Of a stretch of 64,000 nucleotides of DNA, positions 33,906 through 46,081 are shown one piece after another. A model generated the notes under the pieces. That model saw only the letters and a program-made list of their open reading frames with translations. It was not told the DNA's origin and did no database searches. The stretch is from Glandiceps talaboti (Eukaryota > Hemichordata > Enteropneusta > Spengelidae). The stretch is taken from assembly GCF_964340395.1 (NCBI RefSeq), contig NC_135551.1:29689955-29753954 (forward strand). The letters run 5' to 3'. How positions within the stretch are numbered: the first letter of the stretch is position 1; the number at the start of each line of letters is the position of its first letter. Both the position numbers and the translations under genes were made by a program.

Positions 33906-35456
33906 GGAAAATGATATACTAATAGCGAAAGGGGGGAAGGAGCACTGTATTCGTTTCGATAACGATAGCCAGGTAGTTACATCGTCGTGGACAATGACTA
34001 TGGCTGTGTTGCGTGAAAACTATCTATCAGTTCAGTGTAAAATAGGAAATAGGACTGGAATGGTGCAATTAATGCGCCTACGTTTTTGACGTTTTTTTGC
34101 TCGGGTTATTTCCATAGTCTTTCACTGTACAATATTTTAATCACAGCGCCTTCTGATTTGTACTCTCACAACGTTAAAGTTTCCCCACTTCAGACAAATA
34201 TCACCAGTGTACAGGCTTTTGTGAAAACATTCTGTTATTTTCGAATTGTACTTTTGTAACTCGTGAATTTTTGACTATCCATTTTCATCGGTTCAAATAT
34301 AAATTAGTTGTTGTAGGAGATACAAATTTTAGGAATTTTCCAACAGATATTCTTGAAAGGCATGCAGAATATTTCCAACGAAACAAAGGAAATATTTGCA
34401 GCTGTTATCACTTGACCATAGACATTGATTTCTCTGAATGTACATGTTAAAACTCTCTTCACAGACTGACTACCAAGCCAAGTTGGTGATTACCTGATGC
34501 TGAAAATCACCTGTTTCATTTAATTATTGGTACATATATTTTAACCTCAGTTTGTAAATTTTCTTTTCGATTCTTAATTGTACTTTTGGTATATATGTCT
34601 GCTTTAAATGTTAAGAAATATTGCTTATTTTGAAGTTATTTAATAAGGACACTCCAAGCATACAATTCAGAGAGTTGTGGGTGAAACATTGCTTGAGTGT
34701 CTTTGTTCAGCTTGACATATTTGGTGTAATATTCTAGCAGCTGGCGAATCCTATTACTTATGCCATGATAAAGGTTTCATTTACAGCAAGGTCGTCTTAC
34801 TTGTGTTCTTGTAACCCTGTGTTAGGGAAGAGTCGTTTATCAAGTAGCCCATGACCGCGGCCGGACGAAGCACCCTTCGTCTGACCGTAGAATACTAGTA
34901 TTCATGAATTAACAATACCACGGTCAAGTCTTTACCATATCATGTTTGAAGCGGCGGCCGCTACACACCACCGCAAACCGCCGCCCAGTAGGCGTGAAGT
35001 CATTAGGAGGTGTGAAGCACGTAGTGATAAAAGTAAATAATTATCAACTTGAAGTGTGACAATTGGCATTTTAATATGTAGTATAAAAGGCGCGAAATAA
35101 CATCGATATCATTAATTTGTGTCCGGACTACAAAATGTCTCTTGACTAGCCCCATTAGTGTACTTAATAATCATAGACTTCGCGGTATATTGTCCAGTCA
35201 TGCACGGTACGTTCAATTAAATTTCATAGTTTTTTTTACACGGTATACAACCCAAACTAACATCTATTCATACGAAATCTCTAACTCCGTCATATCTCTT
35301 TTATTGTATTTGTACAAGGTACTAAATTGGCTCTCCAAAATCATCACTCCATGAAGACAATCTACAACCAGTCTCAAACGCTCCAGTCATAGTTTCCAGG
35401 TGAGCCGGTTTTGGAATGCATATGAAAGGGTATAATTACAAGGTATTATTGTTTTG
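33906..35456. other. Intergenic; one uncertain 69-codon frame
   Basis: A plus-strand frame ending at 34089 has protein-like composition (for example 'DNDSQVVTSSWTMTMAVLRE') and starts near the end of duplication copy B. There is no ATG at its start, no recognised domain and no clear splice partner. A small GC-rich patch with a NotI-type site is near 34953. Otherwise nothing was recognised. Confidence 0.35.
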
Positions 35457-36491
35457 TTAGGCTGGAGTCAGAATTTACCGCGGGGGGGGGGAGAAATTAG
35501 GGGCCATGAACAAAATTGAGGATTCATAGGGGCCATGAAAGTTCTGATTGTCTGAAGGGGGCCCCCGAAATATTTTGTATGATTTAAACCAAACTAAATC
35601 TCTGGAACGGTCGTTTACCAAGTAAATAACAAATGTCTCGCAGCTTCGCCACAATACCTTCTAACACCTGCGAGTTGGGCGACAGCCATGTGAATGTATT
35701 TGTGTATGCCCTCCTCTCTCTGTCTGTCTCTGTCTGTCTTTCTGTTTGTTTGTCTGTATCTCTCTCTCTCTAGTCTCTGTCTCTGTCTCCCTTTCTGTGG
35801 AGACCTTTTTGAACATTCAAACCTCAGGAGCAGTCGTTTACCTTGTAGTTTGTAAAATTGTGTTCTTTATTTACCTGCCATACATTTACTTATGAGGCAG
35901 TCAATACCCAAGCAAATGTGTGTTTCTGCCAAAATATCTCTGAATAGATAAGTTAAATTGTATGTAATGTATTGACTCGAGTAAAGTCGGGTATTGAAGA
36001 CAATTCTCAAGTACTCGATGGCTTTCGATAATGTGTATTGTTTGAAATTTTATGCCATTAAATGACTTCCTACATGTCCTTATTTTTTTATGTGCTTAGT
36101 AGTATGGGAGGGGACACACCCTCCCCACTAGCTTTCATGGGGGATGCTTTTTCTGCTGATTAAGCATCTCCAAGTAGAGCTCAATGTGAGACCTTCTTAG
36201 CAATGCCCATATATATTTGTAAAGAAATTTCTTTGTTATGTATGGACGCTGAAGTTGATTGCTACTGTTAGTTTTAATGTAGTATACCATACTATACGTC
36301 TCCGAAGTGGAGCCGGGGGGGGGGGTACTGTATAATTACACATTAAAATATGTGTAGCCCTCTACGAAAATTCTTGGGTTCATTTTGGGGTGTATGAATT
36401 TTTTTTGAGAGCGCCAAGGGGGACTGCAAAAAATGTTTGACCAAAATAATTTCTCCCCCCCCCCTCGTCGTAAATTCTGACCCCAGCCTTA
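35457..36491. mobile_element. 1.04-kb TIR element, TTAGGCTGG ends, G/C runs
   Basis: The left terminus TTAGGCTGGAGTCAGAATTT (35457) is mirrored at the right, whose reverse complement reads TAAGGCTGGGGTCAGAATTT (ending 36491). Both continue into TACCG/TACGACG, a G run and GAGAAATT, giving about 42 bp of inverted repeat. Internally it has repeated 'GGGGCCATGAA' motifs, CT-rich microsatellite (35700-35795) and G runs. No transposase frame exists, so it is non-autonomous. A diverged partial relative lies at 2040-2366. Confidence 0.85.
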
Positions 36492-38870
36492 CGTTCATTT
36501 GAATATTTATACATTTCAGAATGGGAATCGTACCTTTATCTACCCATATGTTCATATTTCAACATATCCCTGATTTGAATGCATGTTTTTCATCTGCCAA
36601 TACTGTGTCTTAATTTTGAATTTTAAATCTGTTCAGCTCAAACCAATTGCAAATTTCGTAACATTAGCTCAGAGTTAACCTTTGGCATTTTTCCTGATGT
36701 AGCTCCCAGCTGCAGATTCATCTGTATTAATACATTGTGCATATAACAACACGTTATCACTGTGTCTATCATTTGATGGCAAACTCATCCAAATGAAGGA
36801 GTTGGGTTCATAAATCTCACATGTATTTCTGATGAAATAACAGCTGAACTCCATACGATTAGATGAAATAAGCTGACACGCCATTTTGAAGTAGTGTGTT
36901 ATGTGTGTGTTGGTACATGAAATTTTTGTGAATAATGCAATGCTATCACTGTCATCATGATTTGTAATATGTTGCCATGTTAAATGAAGATCAAGTTACA
37001 ACGATTTAAAAGTGCTTGTTGATATTTACTGAATGACAATTGCAGCATGCTACCAATCAATCAAACTGGTCACATTGTACCTTGAAAAGTCCACGTGTGT
37101 TGGAATATTTAAAGCATGTGACAGCCTGACCAATGGTTAGTAGGTCACCGTTGAGGGCCTAATCACAAATTACGTTTATATATTCTATTATTAACAAAAA
37201 TATTGATCCAGTGCCGATGTAAATCAAGTTGGCGAATCATATCCAGCCACTGATCACATTCCCTGTAAACAATATAAATTAATACCACTCTGCATTCTGT
37301 CGAAGATGCCCAGCACGAATTATTTGTTGGTAATGATGCCGGCGGGAAGCAGTTACTATAATCTGAAAGATTTCTGTAAAATGTACTAAAATTGGCAAAA
37401 GACATAGACTACTTTTATAGTCAGTGGGAACGCACGGTCGTTCTATTTCCGTTGTTGTGTTGTGTATTTACTGGCATGCTGTCGTTGTTATGTGCTAGGA
37501 GCAATCATTAGAACATTTATTTTGTCAGAAATGGTGTCTTACTTTTCTCAATATATAAAGTTTGGTTTTGAAATATCATTGGCGAATTTGTGGAAATATG
37601 TATTCAAAGCGAACTATGACCCTCATGTCGTCAAAATGTCGGCTTTTATGTGCAATCTGTACTTGTTTGCTTTTGTGACTTTTTGCAACGTGCACGTATA
37701 ACATTCGTTCGTTCGTTCGTTCGTTCGTTCATTCATTCATTCATTCATAATTATTGCGAATAGAAATGAATGCTAAGGTGATGTGTCTATTTGTCCCCAC
37801 CGATGCCTTGCCTCCCTAAGAAGGTGGCACCAATTAGAACTTGAATTATTAATTTCATAGCTAGATACTAGTATTACCTTTAGACATGATTTCAAACTCG
37901 AACTTGAACCTTTTTTAAAATATGTTTTGTTATATTCAATAACTTAGTCATCATATCGTACACCCTGAACAGTATTGAATCACCTGTTGGTGAACGTCTT
38001 TGTTTTTACTGATGTGTACATATGGTACTAAGACAAATCAAATCAAATTCATTTTGGGTCCACATCCAAAAATCAGCGTCCGCAACCGCGATCACGATTT
38101 CAACCTGTTTCTGCACTACTTTTGGATAAAATTCTACTCTGATTAATATGTACAGTGTCTAATTATTGTAACAATTTGCAGTGAATATATTGTGGTTGTC
38201 TAAGCGAAAAATGATACTACAGTTAGAAACTAGTGTAGTTTTAGCATGGCGACTGGTTCAATTTTTGAATGTAACAGTGATTTACTTGGATTTGTTCCAG
38301 GTAAAATTTATACATAGTAACGTAGAGGGCGGCATGACCATATCATCGATGACCAGTGAAGTCTATGTCGGCGACGGACGGACGGACGAATAACCTGAAT
38401 GTTTTGTTACGGTAAATGGTTAAATTATTGCGGACATTATCAAATGTAATATGTCAATTCTGTCCACATCAGTTGGTGTAGAGTCAACATAGTATTTTGA
38501 TATGGCTGCATATAGTTTTTATCATTTATGTTATTTCAATAAGGTTGTTACATTTTTAACTTTAAAAAACATTAAATTAACTCAAAACTAATATTAGCAC
38601 TCAAAGTGTGTGCTTCAACTAATGACAAACTCATCACTAACAATTCTAAGGTTTGAAAATTTCAAAAATGTTTTTTACACATTGAACCCCGTACACTGGT
38701 GTATACTGGTGACACTTGCTTACATTGAAAGAGCTTGTCTGTGTCTGAGCATAGAAATCAGAGAGAACTGTGGGATATTCGGTGTATTGTATGCCATAAT
38801 TCAATGCAAAACGATCAATGTGGTCCATCCTAACTAAATGTCAGCTGACACAATCTGCTCTCTTCATCTC
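36492..38870. other. Intergenic, no gene recognised
   Basis: Short open frames on both strands (for example 37163-37405 and 37462-37701) have no recognisable features. One microsatellite is listed separately. Confidence 0.45.
37703..37750. repeat. (GTTC)n(ATTC)n microsatellite
   Basis: About six GTTC units turn into five ATTC units, a compound tetranucleotide repeat. Confidence 0.9.
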
Positions 38871-38993
38871 AGTCATGCTTAGACTGTAAGATGCGTCGTG
38901 ACGTTCCGCCCTCACCGGCCTCCTCTCATGGGAGGGGTTGGCCGATGTGTGAGGGCGCCCCGTCACGGCTTACCTTACAGACTAAGTCATGCT
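38871..38993. mobile_element. 105-bp hairpin MITE with perfect 9-bp target duplication
   Basis: The element at 38880-38984 starts TAGACTGTAAG and ends CTTACAGACTA (complement TAGTCTGTAAG). Its arms stay complementary almost to the centre, including 'CGCCCTCAC/GTGAGGGCG' and 'CGTGACG/CGTCACG'. It is strikingly GC-rich against AT-rich surroundings. It is flanked on both sides by the identical nonamer AGTCATGCT (38871-38879 and 38985-38993). A 9-bp duplication is characteristic of Mutator-like transposases among animal DNA transposons, so an absent MULE source is the likely mobiliser. Confidence 0.88.
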
Positions 38994-39635
38994 AAAAACG
39001 TTAAAGTTATTAGTAAAAGTTTCAGTGATTTGTCGATGGTGGCGCTAAACTACAAAACCGTGCTTACGTTCAAACTCAACAGAATATGAATAGTTGCGCA
39101 CACTTGGGTTGTTATAGTACATCTTGTTCAATTTGCCTGTATATTAAAAGATTTTGACCACAACCGACCAGTCTACACTTTTAATTAGATACAACACTAA
39201 AATTGACAAAAATTATGGTACATTTGGCAGTGCTGTTAACGATAAGGACAGGTGTCAGCAAGCGATTGTTTCATTGGACAGTATTTTAAAAAAAAAATAG
39301 AAATAGCTTATATGCACAAACATAGTTTGTCCCATTTTATATCAATCCGCTTATCTGTGTAAAGCACGCCCCCTACGGTTGAAAATTGACGGTATCTACC
39401 GAGACTGAGTGACAAGCGGCGATCCAAAATGAAACACTAGTGACAATTCTGTTAGGAAGTAAGGGTTCCGAAATAAGAGCTCTTTGACATTTATCGAATA
39501 CATGTACTTGTGAATATAAATGGTTCACATGCCTCTTTACTTTAAAATACATTATATGTACATTGGTTAGTATTTGATTTTTTTTCAGTTATTAATAAGT
39601 TTCTTTTTTTAGATCCTGGAAGGCTATATTTTGGT
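38994..39635. other. Intergenic, nothing recognised
   Basis: No gene or clear repeat. Confidence 0.45.
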
Positions 39636-39710
<75 letters not shown>

Positions 39711-39713
39711 GAC

Positions 39714-39746
<33 letters not shown>
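39636..39746. repeat. (TCTG)n microsatellite
   Basis: About 27 TCTG units with one GACTG interruption near 39711. The flanking 'TTGCATAATTAAAAC'-like sequence 90 bp downstream weakly recalls the composite TCTG family at 18 kb. Confidence 0.95.
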
Positions 39747-39748
<2 letters not shown>

Positions 39749-40283
39749 GTTTGTCATTGTCCCCCAAGAGAGCCACTAACTAATTACATTTTGGCAACAT
39801 TCATGCATACTAATCATGTGCATGTGCATAATTAAAACAACTATTTGTTCCTTATAATCTAAAGTCATTCTCGCAAATCAGACCTTCTTTTTCTTCTGTG
39901 ATGCCTGTTGACAATGCGTTTTTACCATAGTTTACGATTATGATCTACAGAAAGATTTACTTACACGAACTTATACTCGGGATATGTTTACTATATACTA
40001 TATTTGTTTGTACTAGTTTATCAATTAGCATTACCACTGAAAAATTTTCTCTATCACCTGTAGCCCAAAACCTTGAAACGTATATTCTATATAGATATAA
40101 CTACAAATAAATAGTTTTTATCAAGATTTGTGCATATTAAATAAATGTTTGATTGAATAAGAAATATTTGACAACTGTTCATTTCACAAGTGATAATTAG
40201 CTTTAATATTTAATATTTCAAACTCTGCTGGCACAAGTTTATTTAAATGTCACATATTCTTTATCAAACTCTTGGATATTAAT

Positions 40284-40314
<31 letters not shown>

Positions 40315-40322
40315 CACATACA

Positions 40323-40372
<50 letters not shown>

Positions 40373-40387
40373 AACAAACAAACAGAC
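40284..40387. repeat. Compound (CAGA)n(CACACATA)(CA)n(CAAA)n
   Basis: Four different simple tracts follow each other without gap. The open frames across them are artefacts. Confidence 0.95.
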
Positions 40388-41246
40388 TAGTACTGCTGTG
40401 TTATACGCGCTCTGTAAAGTTATAGTATTGTTTCGAGTAAACTCATACACTATATTTTTTCGTTTTCAGTCTTGCCTAATACTAAGGCCTAAACAAAATT
40501 GTTTGGTTCCGGTTACCCAACCCCACTTAATTTTTCATTGCCGACCCTAAACTTTTTTTTACATATTCGAGAACAAAATAATAAAATCGCGAAAATTGTT
40601 AAGTCTCGCCAAAAATTGTGGATGCGGATATTTACATCAGACAATATAACTCTTCCAATTTGTAATGGCTGTGCATAAGATGGGAAGAAACCAATAACAC
40701 AAAGACCATTTGGAAATCAACAGAAAACATGTCTACCTGAACTAGACACTCACAGAAGAAAAAAAAATATATAAAAAATATGATAACAATAAAAAATCTA
40801 CATACCCCACCTATTCTAAAATTGAGCGTAATCAGAACCACATAATTTCTTTATTAGGCTTTATATTGTTTAATTTATTTTCTCGACCGTATTTTCAGTC
40901 ACAGTGGGACACCACGGCATCCAACCATGTTTTTTGTGGTTTTTGTGTGTGTTTTTTTTAAGCTGCACTAAGGTTCCATTGACGATCGTGTTTGAATTTT
41001 GCGAATGTGTTCATTTATAATGTTGTCTAACATGTTTAACCTTACATCTTTCAACGACTGTGTGAGCCATAGCCCTGTCATAATGTTTGCTGTTAGTCTT
41101 GTTTTGAAGTCCCTGATGAAACATACACATACTTCATGACGAAACCTGATGAAATGTTTCCCGGCGTGGGTGTACTCATAATTACATGATATATATAGAC
41201 ATGTGAAATTAATATCACAACAAATATGTATATATGAGATCAGCTT
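40388..41246. other. Intergenic; repeat-like fragment near 40810
   Basis: No gene. 'CTATTCTAAAATTGAGCGTA' followed by ATCAGAACCAC at about 40812-40842 recurs at about 51942-51972 (CTACTCTAAAATTGACCGTA, ATCGGAACCAC), so a dispersed repeat fragment is present. Confidence 0.5.
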
Positions 41247-41554
41247 AAAGTGGCCATATGGATGGCGATTTGGTATTTACTTTCCATTTTTAATGTATCA
41301 AACAATTTATCAGGCTTACTACATGAAAAATCAATGTCAAACTACATAGAGCAAGTATATGTTTGTCATTCAATACCTTTCAAAAAGCTATAAAAAAAGG
41401 TGTAAACAGTTTGTTATTATACATACAATAACAAACATTTTACATACATATATATTAATTTTTGAGTTACAAACAAGAATGGTATATGTTGTTTCTAATT
41501 GATTCTTTTAGTAGGAAGACATGGTAAATAGCCAATCCTCATCCATATGGCCAT
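41247..41554. mobile_element. Palindromic MITE (GTGGCCATATGGATG ends), 308 bp
   Basis: Starts AAAGTGGCCATATGGATG and ends CATCCATATGGCCAT, with the two halves broadly complementary ('CAATAACAAA' mirrored by 'TTTGTTATT' about the centre near 41425). Same family as 58793-59187. TA flanks both sides (TTA-AAG and CAT-TAA), compatible with a TA target duplication but not decisive. Non-coding. Confidence 0.85.
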
Positions 41555-42089
41555 TAATGTCCGTATAAATAGCATGGTAAATTGGTGGATTCTTATTTTG
41601 GCAATTACAAAATGAAAATAAGGCCAGTGACCAGGAATATCTATATTTATACACCACTGTCATAAAACTATCTGTATGAGATTTGTGTTGGAATACATAA
41701 ATTTACTCTGCCTGTGTGTAGAACCTTTCAATATAACTGATCATGAATTGGCTACTATTCGAATGTCGTCCAAAGTAGGTATAAAAGCATGGTACCTGAA
41801 AACGATTAATCTTGATGGCAGATTTTTATAGAACCTGTCATCGTAAAGTATTACTTATCTTTGATATGAACTCACCTTATAATTCCATTACAGGTGCCAA
41901 GTCCCAACATGTATGTATTTTCTATACAGCAACGCATCCGTTAGGTTTTCATTAATTCCTGCAACATCTGATACAATATAGATCGCACGATGCTTACCAT
42001 TACTGTAATTTGATATGTACTTTTTTATAAGTGAAAGGTCGGTAACTAGATATGAAGTATGTGTGTGGGAGTGAAATATAATTTATGAT

Positions 42090-42250
42090 AAACATACATA
42101 CATACATACATACATACATACATACATACATACATACATACATACATACATACATACATACATACATACACACATACACACATACACACATACATCATAC
42201 ATACATACATACATACATACATACATACATACATACATACATACATACAT

Positions 42251-42289
<39 letters not shown>

Positions 42290-42388
42290 CATACATACAT
42301 ACATACATACATACATACATACATACATACATACATACATACATACATACATACATACATACATACATACATACATACATACATACAT

Positions 42389-42419
<31 letters not shown>

Positions 42420-42424
42420 TACAT
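42090..42424. repeat. (ACAT)n/(CACA)n microsatellite, 335 bp
   Basis: Nearly pure ACAT with two CA-rich interruptions. Every open frame on both strands here is a repeat artefact. Confidence 0.97.
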
Positions 42425-42734
42425 TCAGACAGTACAGACACGTGAACAGACACATACACACAACTTGGTGTTAGGTTGTAGCACTGGAGCTGGTCACACC
42501 TGCTACTGACATTATGAACAGACGCGTGATGAGCAGATCAGAGCATTACTCGGCGATACGGGTTGAATGTTGTTTTTATTAGAAAATAAATCGAAACCTG
42601 TATCCGTATCCATGCTAATCTGTCTTCAGAATTGTTAATCAAGCTTCATAGAATCCTATTACTAGTCCAAGTGAGATTGCATGTAATAATTTGTTGGGTT
42701 AGAATGGTATCGCAAATAATATTAATTGTGCGAG

Positions 42735-42737
42735 CGT

Positions 42738-42800
<63 letters not shown>

Positions 42801-42827
42801 TGTGTGTATGCGTGCGTATATATACAT

Positions 42828-42863
<36 letters not shown>
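42735..42863. repeat. Compound (TG)n(TGCG)n(TA)n
   Basis: Alternating purine-pyrimidine tract of about 130 bp abutting the left arm of the hammerhead-bearing inverted repeat. Confidence 0.95.
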
Positions 42864-42891
42864 GTTTTGGTAGTACTGGAACTCTTTCTTG

Positions 42892-42934
42892 GTTGTAACT
42901 CGGAGTTTCACGCATTGTGCGATCATCAGACAAC
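42892..42934 (-). ncRNA. Hammerhead ribozyme-like motif (minus strand)
   Basis: An exact reverse-complement copy of the motif at 43046-43088, with the same core and stems. It lies in the left arm of the 71-bp inverted repeat. It would be active only in minus-strand transcripts. Confidence 0.7.
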
Positions 42935-43045
42935 TCGATTGGATTTGCTACAGAAAGGGAACACAAGTGAGGTAGATTTCATTTTAGCTGCATTTCTCAT
43001 GTTTTGGAAACAAAGAAATATCAGTTATACCAACGTTATACCAGA

Positions 43046-43088
43046 GTTGTCTGATGATCGCACAATGCGTGAAACTCCGAGTTACAAC
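43046..43088 (+). ncRNA. Hammerhead ribozyme-like motif (plus strand)
   Basis: All core elements are present in order. Stem I is GTTGT (43046-43050) pairing with ACAAC (43084-43088). CTGATGA is at 43051-43057. Stem II CGCA/TGCG (43059-43062, 43066-43069) closes a CAA loop. GAAA is at 43071-43074. Stem III is a 2-bp AC/GT closing a 5-nt loop, and the cleavage nucleotide is T at 43083 (GUU form, allowed as H17). The very short stem III is typical of retroelement hammerheads. The 10.1-11.1 position is a U-U mismatch instead of the preferred G-C, so activity may be reduced. No other copies were found in the window apart from its inverted twin. Confidence 0.75.
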
Positions 43089-43178
43089 CAAGAAAGAGTT
43101 CCAGTACTACCAAATTTAACTATTGCGCTCTGCAACTGCGGTATAGCGCACTATCTTAGCAGATTAATACTCACCGAG

Positions 43179-43315
<137 letters not shown>

Positions 43316-43505
43316 TTATATATGCGCTTACATTCCATTCCACATGTACACATACATCAATTATGCACATAAGTCACCCTTAACCCTTGCATGCACTCGA
43401 TTGGAATTTCCACAGAAAGGGAACACAAGTGAGGTAGATTTCATTTTAGCTGCATTTCTCATGTTTTGGAAACAAAGAAATATCATTTATACCAACGTTA
43501 TACCA

Positions 43506-44327
43506 ATTCTGCATCATGCGGCCTAGCCTCTCGCCAAAATAGTGCTATGAAAGTTGGCAAATCTGGAAGAGACTTTTAATAGCCTTGTCTTAGAGGAGTT
43601 GCGTAATGTGTAATTGGTGAAAATGGCTTGTCTGCGTACCCCAAGCATAATAGATAAGATAAACCCAGTCTCACCGCTGTGCCAATTTGATATTCCGGTT
43701 ATGATAAAAATAAAAGATTTAATAGTTTGGACACTAGTGCTATTGTGAAGCACAGACGTGAAAGTCAAGTACTGTATAGGTCTCATTTTAGGAAAATCAC
43801 CATTTCCAAATTTCAAGGCTAAAGTCGATATAGCACACACAGCCTTTCTGAATAGTGCTACTTATTTGTTTGAGTGAATATAATGTTGTATAAAAACAGT
43901 GTTTATTGTATATGTTTTATGGACTGTATCTTGGATTTCTATGTACTTGGCACCATACACATTACACCGGTGTGGGGGTATATGTTGGCATTCATTTTCC
44001 CTAGTCTGGGGTTGACTCTGCTTCAAAAATGAGTACAAAGTATTAGAACATGAATGAATGCCCGTCTTCTTTGGAAGGAATGATCTGTTTATACATCTCA
44101 CTTGTAATATATTAAAGTAAGAGTGTAGGGTTAAAATCAACAGACACAAGCACCAAACAGACACAGTGTCTAATAGGCATGATTTCAAAGGTGACTATTT
44201 CATTAAAAAAAACGACTTGCGGAATTTTATGGCATAATTTAAGCCCCATTCCCACCCCCAACCCCACGCCCACCCAGCATGTAACTTATAATATATAGAT
44301 TTGCCTCGAGGATTCAAGACGTTACTG
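43506..44327. other. Intergenic, no gene recognised
   Basis: Two minus-strand frames of about 105 codons (43523-43840 and 43862-44188) lack recognisable domains and are not supported. Confidence 0.45.
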
Positions 44328-44545
44328 TATCACTCAGGTCTCATACGTCATCAAGACGAAGAACTGTGTGTAAGAACAGCTAAATCAGGTGGTGGGGTAT
44401 ATGTTAACCTTGATCATATCCGCATCGGCCAAATTAATTTAGGGTTCTCATTTTTCATGCCAAACTTGAATTTACTTATGTCATAGGCCAAAGTTCTCAA
44501 GAAAGGGAAGGTCAATTTGAGACAGGGCCACGTCGTTGTAAACCC

Positions 44546-46081
44546 TTAGGGAGCCTTTAGTAATTACGAGGGGGTTGGCCAGGGGATTTAAGGTATGTCT
44601 GAGCTGTAAAATCCCCCTACTCATTCGTCCCCGCCGGACGAAGTCTGGAACGGGCACTTATGGATTGGGTTCCGTCTGTCCGTGCGTCCATGTGTCCGTG
44701 CGTCCGTCCGTCCACCCGTCCGTCCAGAGTCGTTTCTTGGAGATGCCTGGACCGATTTTTTTCAAACTTGGTACAGGGGCAACATACAATGGCATACATA
44801 TGCACATCAATTTGTTTCATGATACGATCCAATATGGCCGCCTAGCAGCCATTTTGTTTGCAAATTTTCCCTGTCTAAAGCCATAACTCAGACATGCTTG
44901 AACAGATCTCATTCAAATTTGGTATTATGACAGTGGTATTATGACAGTGTTCTATGACATACATGTGCATATTCATTGTTGTCGTGATACGATCCAATAT
45001 GGCCGCCTAGCAGCCATTTTGTTTGCGAATTTTCCATGTCCAAAGCCATAACTCAGACATGCTTGAACAGATCTCATTCAAAGTTGGCATTAGGACAGTG
45101 TTCTATGACATACATGTGCATATCCATTTTCGTCATGATAAGATCCAATATGGCTGCCTGGCAGCCATTTTGTTTGCGAATTTTCCATGTCCAACGCCAT
45201 AACTCAGACATGCTTGAACAGGTCCCCCCATACCCGACCCATCCTTTATTGTTGAATGTATAATTCCATCATGTCATCTTGAAGAGTAGGGATGTCCCAT
45301 GTCCAACGAGGAGATAACATGAGTAGGCATGCTCCATGTCCAACGAGCAGACACAACATATCTAAGTCTGTTTGATTTAGGTTCATAAGTGTTGTTGCGT
45401 GATCAGAGTAGTGATATCAAGAAAATGACAACATAAACTGCCAGTTCCTTAAAACCCAATCATAGCGGGGACTATGTCATTCTCAATGACTTGTTTTTCT
45501 AAAATGTGACCCTCCCCAAATCCCGAGTTCTAAAATCTGACACACCCCCCCCCCCCATCTCAAAATGACAAATTCACTGATAGATGGATGGATGGAAATT
45601 ATGTGGGACAGTAGCCGTAACCTTTGATGATTTTTCAGTATGTTTTGTTCTGAGTGTCAACTACAGTTTTTAGTTTCTTGTTCTACTCCATAACGCACAT
45701 TGAAACACTCCTGTGTTTGGCAAACGCTTGTAAACACAGTCTGTATATGCTAACTACATTGTTATTTTGGACAAGTGAATTTTAGTCTGGACTAAAATTA
45801 TCATATGTTCTGTAGTAAAAGACTGTCTAGTGAAATATGAAACTTTATTGTATTCGATTTTCTTGCTGGAATTGACTGTAGTGTAGAATATTTACATCAA
45901 ATTAGATATGTTTGGAAAACACTATTTATCTGAAACTTCATTTCAAGTGAAAATTATTTTTTCATTCACTTTTCATACAACTAAGTAAGACAACATAAAT
46001 TACCTGTGAAATTCTAAATATATTTATTACAGGTTTCTAAAACATGACCCCCGCCCCCTGTAATTACTAAAGGCTCCCTAA
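44546..46081. mobile_element. 1.54-kb TIR element (TTAGGGAGCC ends)
   Basis: The left end TTAGGGAGCCTTTAGTAATT (44546) is repeated perfectly in reverse complement at the right end (46081), continuing AC-GGGGG. The subterminal right side has 'AAATGTGACCCTCCCC' and C runs, as in 20110-20443 and 47115-48992. It contains a 'GTCC'-rich tract and tandem units at 44600-45235. There is no transposase frame. The same family as the 334-bp MITE at 20.1 kb. Confidence 0.85.
44600..45235 (+). repeat. (TCCG)n head plus about three 150-165 bp tandem units
   Basis: A 'CCGTCCGTCC' tract (44670-44727) is followed by three imperfect units that each contain 'GATCCAATATGGCYGCCT', 'AGCCATTTTGTTTGC' and 'CCATAACTCAGACATGCTTG'. 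The GATCC of the units is at 44826, 44991 and 45142. The layout, a microsatellite head then diverged units with 'ATAACTCAGACATG', parallels the TCTG composite at 18 kb. Confidence 0.8.

Noticed and set aside
42046-42474. Open frames of up to 137 codons in both directions
   Set aside because: They are translations of the ACAT/CACA microsatellite (YVCM and HTYI repeats) and have no biological meaning.
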